The notes beneath the pieces are model-generated. The model ran no database searches. It was not told the origin of the DNA and saw only the letters and a list, made by a program, of their open reading frames with translations. A stretch of 14,672 nucleotides of DNA from the NCBI GenBank assembly GCA_030611185.1, contig JAUWQG010000014.1:1-14672 (forward strand). Direction: 5' to 3'. Numbering within the stretch: the stretch's first letter is position 1; each line of letters starts with the position of its first letter. Shown one piece after another: positions 5,507 to 12,322 of the stretch. A program made the translations under genes and the position numbers. Source of the stretch: Nitrososphaerota archaeon. GTDB taxonomy: Archaea; Thermoproteota; Nitrososphaeria; Nitrososphaerales; Nitrosopumilaceae.

Positions 5507-5818
5507 CTACCCATAATCTACATACCTGTCATATCTAATTTCTACTTCTGGGTTTAGTCCGTTTGTAACTTTTTGAATTTCATCTTTTATTCTAAAATCA
5601 ATGTATTTTTGAATGGCCTGAAATTTTTCCTCTTTTGGATAGCAGTCAAAGACTGGATCAATCATTTTAAAATATTCTATTGTTTTTGTGCGGAATTCTT
5701 CTCTTGTTGGTTTTTTGATTTCATTCATTCTAAACCAAATTGAAGCCCAGCTACATCCTACCACATGAGGTAGTAAATCAAAGGCTCTTTGGATTTCAAA
5801 TCTTTCGTCATTTCTCAT
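5507..5818 (-). CDS. Unknown 103-residue protein coupled to hemB
   Basis: A soluble, helix-rich protein with no hydrophobic segment and no motif I recognise. Notable parts are LLPHVVGCSWASIWFRMN (15-32), rich in aromatics with one Cys and one His, and a C-terminal RYDRYVDYG with four aromatics or Tyr-like positions. C22 and C59 are the only cysteines. Its ATG overlaps the hemB stop by 4 bp (ATGA), so it is translated with hemB, which suggests a job in tetrapyrrole synthesis, handling of porphobilinogen or hydroxymethylbilane, or regulation of the pathway. That is context only. It is the last gene of the minus-strand operon. Confidence 0.6.
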   Translation of the reverse strand: MRNDERFEIQRAFDLLPHVVGCSWASIWFRMNEIKKPTREEFRTKTIEYFKMIDPVFDCYPKEEKFQAIQKYIDFRIKDEIQKVTNGLNPEVEIRYDRYVDYG

Positions 5819-6795
5819 GATTTTTGAAGGAATTCTGCTGCTGATTTTGCAAAGTAAGTTACAATCATGTCTGCTCCTGCTCTTTTGATAGAGTATAGGA
5901 TTTCTTCTGTAATGTCATTTTCATTTATCCATCCTTTTGCTGCTGCACCTTTGACCAGAGCATATTCTCCTGAGACGCTATATGCTGCAACAGGAACATT
6001 GAATTGTCTTTTGGTTTCTGCAATCAAATCCAAATATGCTAATGCTGGTTTTATCATTACAATATCTACTCCTTCGTTGATATCAGTTTCAACTTCCCTC
6101 ATTGCTTCTCTAGCATTAGTAAATGGAACCTGGTATGTTTTTCGGTCTCCAAATTTAGGTGCACATCCTGCTGCATCTCTAAATGGGGAATAAAATGAGG
6201 AACGATGTTTTGCAGAATGGGACATTATTGATACATCTGTAAATCCCTCATCATCCAATGCTTTTCTTATTGCTGCTACTTGTCCATCCATCATTGCAGA
6301 TGGGGAAACAGTATCAACACCTGCCTTTGCCTGACTCAATGCAATTTTTGCCAATGTATCAATGCTTGAATCATTATCTATTTTATTTCCTTGAATAATT
6401 CCACAATGACCAGTTGATGTGTATTGACACAAACAAACATCTGCCATAATTACTATCTTGTCTCCAAAATTTTCTCGAATTTGAGAAATTGCTTTTTGAA
6501 CAATTCCATTTTCATCAAATGCAGATGTTCCTGCATCATCTTTTTGTGTAGGAATTCCAAATAACATAATTGCTGGGATATTCAAATCAGAAATTGTTCC
6601 TACTTCATCATTAATGTCATCTAATGGCAACCTTTCAATTTCTGACATTGATTCTACTTTAATTCTAGATTTTAGATCCTCTTGAACAAAAACTGGACAT
6701 ATCAAATCCCTGGGATTTAGGGTAGTTTCTTGAACAAGCTCTCTCATTTTATCAGAAGTTCTTAGTCTTCGAAGACGTCTAATAGGAAACGACAT
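5815..6795 (-). CDS. hemB: Porphobilinogen synthase (delta-aminolevulinate dehydratase)
   Basis: It condenses two 5-aminolevulinate to porphobilinogen, the second committed step of tetrapyrrole synthesis, in the cytosol as a homo-octamer. At 326 residues it has the usual length. The zinc site is visible as ADVCLCQYTSTGHCG, with C121, C123 and C131, marking the zinc-dependent type. The two Schiff-base lysines are K196 in SHSAKHRSSFYSPFRDA and K249 in VDIVMIKPALAYLD. YSVSGEYAL (272-280) is the conserved substrate loop. The start is ATG at 6795, 35 bp after hemA ends. The downstream unknown gene overlaps by 4 bp. A TATA-like ATTATATTTT on the minus strand (6814-6823) lies about 24 bp upstream, so hemB may also be transcribed on its own. 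Confidence 0.97.
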   Translation of the reverse strand: MSFPIRRLRRLRTSDKMRELVQETTLNPRDLICPVFVQEDLKSRIKVESMSEIERLPLDDINDEVGTISDLNIPAIMLFGIPTQKDDAGTSAFDENGIVQKAISQIRENFGDKIVIMADVCLCQYTSTGHCGIIQGNKIDNDSSIDTLAKIALSQAKAGVDTVSPSAMMDGQVAAIRKALDDEGFTDVSIMSHSAKHRSSFYSPFRDAAGCAPKFGDRKTYQVPFTNAREAMREVETDINEGVDIVMIKPALAYLDLIAETKRQFNVPVAAYSVSGEYALVKGAAAKGWINENDITEEILYSIKRAGADMIVTYFAKSAAEFLQKS

Positions 6796-6813
6796 ATCAA
6801 ATTTTCATTCGAG

Positions 6814-6823
6814 TAAAATATAA
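6814..6823 (-). promoter_or_regulatory. Possible internal promoter before hemB
   Basis: ATTATATTTT on the minus strand is centred about 24 bp upstream of the hemB ATG, within the 35-bp hemA-hemB gap. The position is right for a leaderless transcript, but AT-rich gaps produce such matches by chance. Confidence 0.3.
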
Positions 6824-6830
6824 TCCTAGT

Positions 6831-8093
6831 CTATTTTTGCTCTGTTTTGTTATAGTCAAACAGCTTGCTTGCAACTTCCAATAAATCTGGCTCTCCTTGC
6901 TCTGAGGCTTTTCTAATGTTGTTCATGGGTGTAGATACAATACTCTCCACCACCGCTTTGGTCAATTCTTCGATGATTTTGATTTTTTTCTCATCTTTTT
7001 CATCTAACATTGAGAGTGCTTTTTCTAATTCCTTTTTCCGCAGTGAGTCTATGTTTTGGAATACATCTTTTACAAGTGGTTCTGCATCTAATCTTTTCAT
7101 CGAAGCCTCTAGTACAGTTACTTCTTCATTAATTATATTTTCAACTGTTTTTACCTTGTTTAACCGTGCATTCATGTTCTTTTCGACCATTTCTGCAATC
7201 TGGTCTAGATTCATTAACTTTATTCCTCCAATTGTCGCCACCCTTTCATCAACAGTTCTTGGATTAGACAAATCAAGTATCATCATCCCATTTTTTCTTT
7301 TTTCAACAGCATTTGTAATTCTATCATAAGTTACCAAGAAATATGGGGCAGTAGTTGCTACAAATAACACATCATAATTCTCAAATCCTGATAAAACGTT
7401 TTCAAATTTTACTGGTTCTCCCCCCATTGTTTCACAAAATGTCTGTGATCTTTCTAAAGTTCTACTGGTAACTGCAAAGTTGTATCCTCGTCTTTGCAGA
7501 GATTTTGCAACTAGTGTGGATACTTCTCCTGTTCCAATTAACAAAATTTTCTTAAACTTTAATTCATCAATATTTTCTTCAGCTAATTTTACTGCCATGG
7601 ATCCTACTGAAATTCCACCTTGACCAATACCGCTAGAATTTCTTACTCTAGTGCCGATACGAATTGCTTTATCAAATAGTGTGTTGAGATGTTGACCTGA
7701 TGCCTTTGTATTTCTGGCAGTGGTAATGGCATTTTTTATTTGGCCAAGAATTTGCTCTTCTCCTACTACCATGGAATCTAATCCTGAAGTTAATTTTAAC
7801 AAATGGTGAAATGCTTTGTAGTTTTCATCAATTTCTAAATTTTCATCAAATATTTCTTCATCTAATCCTGCCAATGACGCCCAAGTTTTTTTGAATTTTT
7901 CTTGATCAAAATTTCTTGATTTTCCAAACAATTCTATCCTATTGCAAGTTTGAATTATTACACATTCATCTAGTCCAGAATGTTCCTTGAACTGAGAATA
8001 TGCGCCTTCAACATCTCTTATAGTAAATTTTTCTAAAATGTGAATTGGAGAATTACGAAAAGTAACACGTGCATTAATGATATTTTGACTCAT
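6831..8093 (-). CDS. hemA: Glutamyl-tRNA reductase
   Basis: It reduces glutamyl-tRNA(Glu) to glutamate-1-semialdehyde with NADPH, the entry of the C5 route to tetrapyrroles. Using the ATG at 8093 it has 420 residues. Key parts (numbered two higher if a TTG at 8099 is used) are the catalytic Cys in IIQTCNRIELFG (C50), the SGLDSMVVGEEQILGQIK signature around 103-120, GIGQGGISVGSMAVKLAEE, the NADPH Rossmann loop LIGTGEVSTL (about 185-194), and a C-terminal dimerisation helix region from about 300. The frame is open to TTG at 8099, but ATG 8093 overlaps the upstream stop as ATGA, like hemB and its neighbour, so I prefer it. It lies between the precorrin-2 dehydrogenase gene and hemB. HemL is not in the window. 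Confidence 0.96.
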   Translation of the reverse strand: MSQNIINARVTFRNSPIHILEKFTIRDVEGAYSQFKEHSGLDECVIIQTCNRIELFGKSRNFDQEKFKKTWASLAGLDEEIFDENLEIDENYKAFHHLLKLTSGLDSMVVGEEQILGQIKNAITTARNTKASGQHLNTLFDKAIRIGTRVRNSSGIGQGGISVGSMAVKLAEENIDELKFKKILLIGTGEVSTLVAKSLQRRGYNFAVTSRTLERSQTFCETMGGEPVKFENVLSGFENYDVLFVATTAPYFLVTYDRITNAVEKRKNGMMILDLSNPRTVDERVATIGGIKLMNLDQIAEMVEKNMNARLNKVKTVENIINEEVTVLEASMKRLDAEPLVKDVFQNIDSLRKKELEKALSMLDEKDEKKIKIIEELTKAVVESIVSTPMNNIRKASEQGEPDLLEVASKLFDYNKTEQK

Positions 8094-8743
8094 TTCCAAT
8101 CTCTCAATATCGCAATGATGCGGTTTTCAGCTTTTTTTCGTTTCCCGTCTTTTATTAACTGTTTAATCTCGTTATCACCCATGATATTTTTCAGGAATGA
8201 TTTTCTCCTAACTTGAGTATCAATTTTACTTTTTGCTAGAGTTCTTGCGATCTGCTGAATCTTGATTTGATCAATGTCTTCTTTTGTAATTATGTCTTTG
8301 AAAATTCTCTCTGATTGAATTCTAATCTTCTTGGACATAGCTGGACTGCGACCACCAGTAAAAATTGCAATCTGAATCATGTTTTCAAAATCAATTATTG
8401 CAGGATTTGAAAAATCACTTTCTTCTGGATTATCAGAACTATATGCAATGATTCTATTTTTTTTTGCAGTATCTATAATTTTTTGATTAAGGTTCTTGTC
8501 ATTAGTGGTGGTAATGATCATATCTGGTGTGAAATTTGAAATAAATTTTGTATTTTGAATTTTTTGTTTTTTTAATATTATTTTCTTTGTTTTTGCTAGT
8601 TTGCTAATTTGTGAATTAACCAAATCACTGATTACTATAATCTTGCATTCTTGTTTTAGAAGCAAATTAATTCTTTTTTGTGCTTCATTTCCACCACCAA
8701 TAACAATGATTGTTTTACCATGAAGATTTAGATCAACTATCAT
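8090..8743 (-). CDS. Precorrin-2 dehydrogenase / possible sirohydrochlorin ferrochelatase
   Basis: A 217-residue member of the CysG N-terminal/Met8p family. It oxidises precorrin-2 to sirohydrochlorin with NAD, and some members also insert iron to make siroheme. An N-terminal Rossmann fold has TIIVIGGGNEAQKRINLLL (11-29). Then comes SSDNPEESDFSNPAII (102-117), where D104 aligns by eye with the catalytic Asp of CysG and Met8p. IAIFTGGRSPAMSKKIR (125-141) is the family signature. The C-terminal helical part covers 150-217. The methyltransferase half of CysG is absent. It is the first gene of the minus-strand operon and overlaps hemA by 4 bp. A TATA-like box (8766-8773) sits 26 bp before its ATG. 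The product is the precursor for the divergent siroheme decarboxylase. Confidence 0.9.
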   Translation of the reverse strand: MIVDLNLHGKTIIVIGGGNEAQKRINLLLKQECKIIVISDLVNSQISKLAKTKKIILKKQKIQNTKFISNFTPDMIITTTNDKNLNQKIIDTAKKNRIIAYSSDNPEESDFSNPAIIDFENMIQIAIFTGGRSPAMSKKIRIQSERIFKDIITKEDIDQIKIQQIARTLAKSKIDTQVRRKSFLKNIMGDNEIKQLIKDGKRKKAENRIIAILRDWK

Positions 8744-8813
8744 CGATCAAAGGGACTTGAATTTCTATTTATGTATTAAAAATCTGCGCGTAAAATTCGA
8801 GCTACATTTTTAA
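8744..8813. promoter_or_regulatory. Divergent promoter region of the tetrapyrrole cluster
   Basis: 70 bp between two divergent starts. On the minus strand CATAAATA (8766-8773) is centred 26 bp upstream of the ATG at 8743. On the plus strand TATTAAAAA (8774-8782) could direct a start near 8804, about 10 nt before the TTG at 8814. The two TATA-like boxes are adjacent, so one bound regulator could control both directions. No clear operator palindrome was found. Confidence 0.5.
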
Positions 8814-9863
8814 TTGAATAGACAAGTTATTGACTTAATGTCTTCTATGGGTGAATTGGATAAAGAACTACTCAATGAAATTCAATGGACTTTTCCCCTT
8901 GTAACAAGACCCTTTGATACAATTGCTAAAAAATTTGATGTTACGGCAGAAATTGTCAAAGAACATTTGAACAGTCTAAAAAAAGCAGGAGTTCTAAGAC
9001 AACTTAGTGCAATTTTTGATACCAGAAAACTTGGTTATACAAGTTCGCTAGTTGCAATGGAAATTGAATCTGATAAACTAGAACATGTCGCAAGTCAAAT
9101 TAATCGTCATCCTGGTGTCAGTCATAATTATGAACGTGATCATGAGTTTAATCTTTGGTTTACCTTGGCAGTTCCACCTGGTTCAGATTTGAAGTCAGAG
9201 ATTGACAAGTTCAATGTGTTAAAAGGAATTAAAAAAGTAAGAATGCTTCCTACTTTACAGCTATTCAAAATTGGTGTAAAGCTTGACATGGTAGATGAAA
9301 AAAAACATGAGGTTGCTCCATCGGAGGAAAAAAAAGAGATTAAAAATGTAAAATTTGAACCTACAGAACAAGACAAAGACTTTATCCGTGAATTACAAAA
9401 AGACATGGAGATTATTGATGAACCATTTGTAAAGGCAGCAAATAATCTTGGAATTACAGAAACGGAATTGTTTGAAAAGATGAAACAATACGAAGACATT
9501 GGCGTAATGAGACGATTTGCTGCAATCTTACGTCATAGGCAAATTGGATTTACTGCCAATGGGATGATAGTTTGGAAAGTTCCTGAGGATAGAATATCTG
9601 AAGTAGGCGCAAAGCTAGGGGCATTTCCTCAGGTTAGTCATTGTTATGAAAGGCCCACATATTCTGATTGGCCATACAACGTATTTTCAATGATTCATTG
9701 TAAAACTCATGATGAGGCAAATGATATGGCAAAGACAATTAAAAATCAAATCCAGGTTGATGATTACCAAATTCTTTTTAGTTCTCGTGAATTCAAAAAA
9801 ACTCGTGTAGAATATTTCGTAGAAAATTCGTTTAGTTTCGAAGAGATTATACCTGCTTCCTAA
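8814..9863 (+). CDS. ahbAB: Fused siroheme decarboxylase (AhbA-AhbB-like)
   Basis: A 349-residue protein made of two homologous Lrp/AsnC-like halves. In half one (about 12-158) a winged helix is followed by GVLRQLSAIFDTRKLGYTSS and VSHNYER-x-HEFNLWFTL. A charged linker covers about 158-185. In half two (186-335) the matching parts are GVMRRFAAILRHRQIGFTAN and VSHCYERPTYSDWPYNVFSM. These paired motifs are those of AhbA/AhbB, which remove two carboxyl groups from siroheme to give 12,18-didecarboxysiroheme, the first step of the alternative heme pathway. Usually they are two separate chains. The start is TTG at 8814; ATGs at residues 9 and 12 are alternatives. The position, divergent from precorrin-2 dehydrogenase, supports the role. 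A plain Lrp regulator is unlikely given the VSHxYER motifs. The stop overlaps the next convergent gene by 4 bp. Confidence 0.88.
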   Translation: MNRQVIDLMSSMGELDKELLNEIQWTFPLVTRPFDTIAKKFDVTAEIVKEHLNSLKKAGVLRQLSAIFDTRKLGYTSSLVAMEIESDKLEHVASQINRHPGVSHNYERDHEFNLWFTLAVPPGSDLKSEIDKFNVLKGIKKVRMLPTLQLFKIGVKLDMVDEKKHEVAPSEEKKEIKNVKFEPTEQDKDFIRELQKDMEIIDEPFVKAANNLGITETELFEKMKQYEDIGVMRRFAAILRHRQIGFTANGMIVWKVPEDRISEVGAKLGAFPQVSHCYERPTYSDWPYNVFSMIHCKTHDEANDMAKTIKNQIQVDDYQILFSSREFKKTRVEYFVENSFSFEEIIPAS

Positions 9864-10198
9864 AACTCATTTTCATCATGTCCAACTATGTGAATCGTGC
9901 AAAAATACTCGTCATTCATGTTACAATAAAACTCTGATTTTTCTCTACAAGTTTTGCAAGGAGGTTTTTCATCGTGTTCTGATAGTCTTGTGTGGTAATT
10001 TTTGCTTCTATTTGTGGTGTTTGAATTTTTGTAAATTCTAGTAAATTTCGAAAAATATTCTGCTTCTATAGGTGAAAGATCTTGATTTCCTTTGATTTTC
10101 TTGATTATTTTCTCCCACTTTCTATATTCTCCAATCTGAGCAAGTTTCATCCGCTCTATGACGTCTAGAGTTTTTTTACCATCAATTGAGGGTTTCAT
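9860..10198 (-). CDS. Small protein with B-box-like zinc-binding C-terminus
   Basis: A 112-residue protein. The N-terminal ~75 residues are basic and helical (KLAQIGEYRKWEKIIKKIKG). The C-terminus carries C81-x2-C84-x7-C92-x7-C100-x2-H103-x3-H107, six ligands with spacing like a B-box zinc finger (CKTCREKSEFYCN then EYFCTIHIVGH). This suggests one or two bound zinc ions and protein or nucleic-acid binding; the actual role is unknown. Its stop overlaps the last 4 bp of the convergent siroheme decarboxylase gene. It starts 5 bp after the aldo/keto reductase stop, so it may be co-transcribed with that gene. The start is ATG at 10198. Confidence 0.65.
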   Translation of the reverse strand: MKPSIDGKKTLDVIERMKLAQIGEYRKWEKIIKKIKGNQDLSPIEAEYFSKFTRIYKNSNTTNRSKNYHTRLSEHDEKPPCKTCREKSEFYCNMNDEYFCTIHIVGHDENEF

Positions 10199-10203
10199 AA
10201 AAA

Positions 10204-11202
10204 TTAGTTTGTTTGGGGTGTGGCCTTTAATTCGTACTCAGGCCAAGTATTGTACAATTCTTCAATTTCTTGCATGTCTGATGAATTGATATAATTTCCA
10301 TCAGAAATAACTGCAAAGGATTCAACTTCTTCTTCACTAACAACAGTAGGTAAAACAGATGCAATTGGTTTTTTAGTTAAAATAAATTTGATTGCAAATT
10401 CTGTGATGGTCATCCCATTTCGTTCTGCAATGGGCCTGAACTGCTCAACTTTTTTCAAAGCTTCTTGTCTCCATTTCATCTTTCTGTCTTTTCTATGATC
10501 ATTGCTTGGGATCACTGTTTCAGCTTTTACCTTACCTGTCAAAATTCCTGAGGCGTCTGGAACTCTAACTAGTATTCCTACATTTTGTTCAGATGCTTTT
10601 TTGATTAGGTCATTTCCTGGTGTTTGTTCCAAAATATTGTACACTGTTTGCACTGATGATACGTTATCTCTATCCATTGCTTCTAGTCCTTCTTGAGTCC
10701 ATCCTATTGCAGGACCCAAGGCAATCTGAGCTGTTTTCATTTTTCCTTCTTGTATTAATTTATCAAATGTTTCAAAAGGCTCATTATTTCTAATTTGATC
10801 AATCTTAGGATTATGCATTCCAAAAGAATCTATGTAATTTGTTTGTAATCTCTCCAAGCTTGCATCTAGTGCTTTTTCTGTAAATTTCTTATCAAAATGT
10901 TGTGGTAGCTCGGTATGACCAATTTGATCCACATTAGAAAAATCATATCCATATTTTGAGGAAATGACAATTTCGTCTCTCATTCCCTTGAATACTTCGC
11001 CGATTAACTTCTCGCTTTTTCCTTTACCATACATGTCGGCAGTCTCAAAGAAATTAATTCCAACATCGTATGCTTTTTTGAGCATTCTTTTGGCTTCAGC
11101 GTCTTCAATCTTTTTGCCCCACCAATCAAGACCAATGGTCCAGGCCCCAAATCCAATTTCGGATACCTTGATTCCGCTTTTTCCTAAAGTTTTGTATTTC
11201 AT
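10204..11202 (-). CDS. Aldo/keto reductase family protein
   Basis: A 332-residue TIM-barrel oxidoreductase. The N-terminus MKYKTLGKSGIKVSEIGFGA is typical. Of the catalytic tetrad Asp-Tyr-Lys-His, Y58 (ADMYG), K83 (SSKYG) and H130 (FGMHNP) are present. The Asp position five residues before Tyr is Glu here (E53 in FFETADMYG). The NADPH-binding part lies around 255-310 with the IPSNDHRKDRK region before it and SVLPTVVSEEEV (288-299), matching the usual 'IPG...s.eql.en' element. The substrate is unknown; the subfamily is closest to the YghZ/AKR general type. The start is ATG at 11202. The downstream B-box-like gene begins 5 bp after its stop. No strong TATA box was seen upstream. Confidence 0.88.
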   Translation of the reverse strand: MKYKTLGKSGIKVSEIGFGAWTIGLDWWGKKIEDAEAKRMLKKAYDVGINFFETADMYGKGKSEKLIGEVFKGMRDEIVISSKYGYDFSNVDQIGHTELPQHFDKKFTEKALDASLERLQTNYIDSFGMHNPKIDQIRNNEPFETFDKLIQEGKMKTAQIALGPAIGWTQEGLEAMDRDNVSSVQTVYNILEQTPGNDLIKKASEQNVGILVRVPDASGILTGKVKAETVIPSNDHRKDRKMKWRQEALKKVEQFRPIAERNGMTITEFAIKFILTKKPIASVLPTVVSEEEVESFAVISDGNYINSSDMQEIEELYNTWPEYELKATPQTN

Positions 11203-11337
11203 TATATTTTCTCTTTGATTCTTGTTTTGATTATCTCAAAACTATCATAATCTCTAAAATTTCTTCATTTATGTTTATCCAAGATTTACTAATATGATAA
11301 TTTGAATTTAATAAAATACCCTTTTTTTGAGAAATTA
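11203..11337. other. Intergenic region before the aldo/keto reductase gene
   Basis: 135 bp, AT-rich. It contains the 5' region of the aldo/keto reductase gene and the 3' tail of the HemQ-like gene, whose stop is followed on the minus strand by AAAAAAAGGG and T-rich stretches. No repeat or RNA structure stood out. Confidence 0.4.
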
Positions 11338-12012
11338 CTAACCTAGGCTGGATATTAAAGGCACAATGTCCTTTTTCACACATACAATCATCGGGATATC
11401 GTTTTTGACATAGGATGATACCTGGGTTTCTCTCAAATCCATAATGAGGTCTTGGAAATCTCGAATATTGTCTACCTCAAATGCTAACATGAAATCCTCA
11501 TCGTGGATTCCAAAAGAGTATGATGTGTTTAATACAATTTGTGGGTACTTCTTGCTAACCTCAATATGTTCATCCATTATTTCCTGGCGTTTTTCTTTTG
11601 GCAATAGATACCATTCTCTTGTCTTTGTAAATGGATAAACGATCACGTGTTTTTTTTGCTCAATTCCTGTAACAAAGCCATGTGATTTTCCTTCTTTTAC
11701 ATATATTGATGGCCTAGTACATGAAAGATATGTTCTTGAAGGTATGATGTATTTTCCAAATACTGTTTGGTATAATTTCTCAATAACTACTTGAATCTCG
11801 TCAATAGTCTTTGCTGCAAACCAAAATAAAAAATCTGTATCATCTCTTAATCCTAAATTTGAATATGATCTAAACAATATTCCTGAATTTTTGATTACAA
11901 TCTCAACTTCTTTTGCTGACTCTTCTTTGGCCAGGTCTGCCATCCATCTCCATTTAGGATCAACTTTGAAAAATGAGAAATTGAAATAATATGTTTCATT
12001 AACTTCTGACAT
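11338..12012 (-). CDS. Chlorite dismutase/HemQ superfamily heme protein
   Basis: A 224-residue protein with two ferredoxin-like halves. The C-terminal half holds the family signature: VIVYPFTKTREWYLLPKEKR (123-142), then IMDEH with H149 as the expected proximal heme ligand, KKYPQIVLNTSYSFG and DEDFMLAFE. Bacterial relatives act as HemQ (coproheme decarboxylase) or as chlorite dismutase. At the distal position, 13 residues after the ligand His, true chlorite dismutases have Arg; by eye alignment this protein has N162, so chlorite degradation is unlikely. An archaeon with the Ahb route would not need HemQ, so the role is open: coproheme or heme chemistry, or a peroxidase. The start is ATG at 12012, with a TATA-like TTTAAATAG 26 bp upstream. 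Confidence 0.82.
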   Translation of the reverse strand: MSEVNETYYFNFSFFKVDPKWRWMADLAKEESAKEVEIVIKNSGILFRSYSNLGLRDDTDFLFWFAAKTIDEIQVVIEKLYQTVFGKYIIPSRTYLSCTRPSIYVKEGKSHGFVTGIEQKKHVIVYPFTKTREWYLLPKEKRQEIMDEHIEVSKKYPQIVLNTSYSFGIHDEDFMLAFEVDNIRDFQDLIMDLRETQVSSYVKNDIPMIVCVKKDIVPLISSLG

Positions 12013-12032
12013 AGTTTTCCCATCTTGGAACC

Positions 12033-12041
12033 CTATTTAAA
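12033..12041 (-). promoter_or_regulatory. TATA box of the HemQ-like gene
   Basis: On the minus strand this reads TTTAAATAG and is centred about 25-26 bp upstream of the ATG at 12012, with no room for a leader. It fits leaderless transcription. Confidence 0.5.
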
Positions 12042-12057
12042 CAAAAAACTAGATTCT

Positions 12058-12270
12058 CTAATGTTGAATTTCTACGATTTTTTGTTTTGATTTATGTCCT
12101 GATTTTATTTGAATACTAGATGTTGGAATTTGGAAATGCTTGGATAGTTTTTTTATGATTTCTTTGTTTGCCTCTCCTTTCACTGGCTTTGATTCAATAC
12201 CAATCGTAATTTGATTTTCTGATATTTCCAACAAATCTTTGTGAAACTTCACTGTTATTTCATATAACAC
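12058..12270 (-). CDS. DUF167/YggU-family protein
   Basis: A 70-residue protein with the DUF167 core KPVKGEANKEIIKKLSKHF (28-46), then IQIKSGHKSKQKIVEI (53-68), matching the family's 'p.kGkAN.al...la..l.....v.i.sG.ksr.K.v.i'. Family members are small alpha/beta proteins of unknown biochemical function, often next to membrane or RNA-related genes. The start is GTG at 12270; the only nearby ATG is out of frame, and in-frame upstream codons reach a stop at 12286-12288. It is 52 bp after sufC ends and 45 bp before the HemQ-like gene, all on one strand; the latter has its own TATA box. Confidence 0.8.
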   Translation of the reverse strand: MLYEITVKFHKDLLEISENQITIGIESKPVKGEANKEIIKKLSKHFQIPTSSIQIKSGHKSKQKIVEIQH

Positions 12271-12322
12271 AAAAAATATGAAAAATTATTATGCTTAAAC
12301 TTGTTGGAACAACTGATATCTT

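Noticed and set aside
6865..7329. 154-codon plus-strand frame inside hemA
   Set aside because: It is antisense to the C-terminal part of hemA and rich in Ser, Phe and Ile as expected from mirrored AT-rich coding sequence.
9140..9499. 119-codon minus-strand frame inside the siroheme decarboxylase gene
   Set aside because: It is Ser/Phe-rich mirror sequence of a confidently assigned gene, with no domain of its own.
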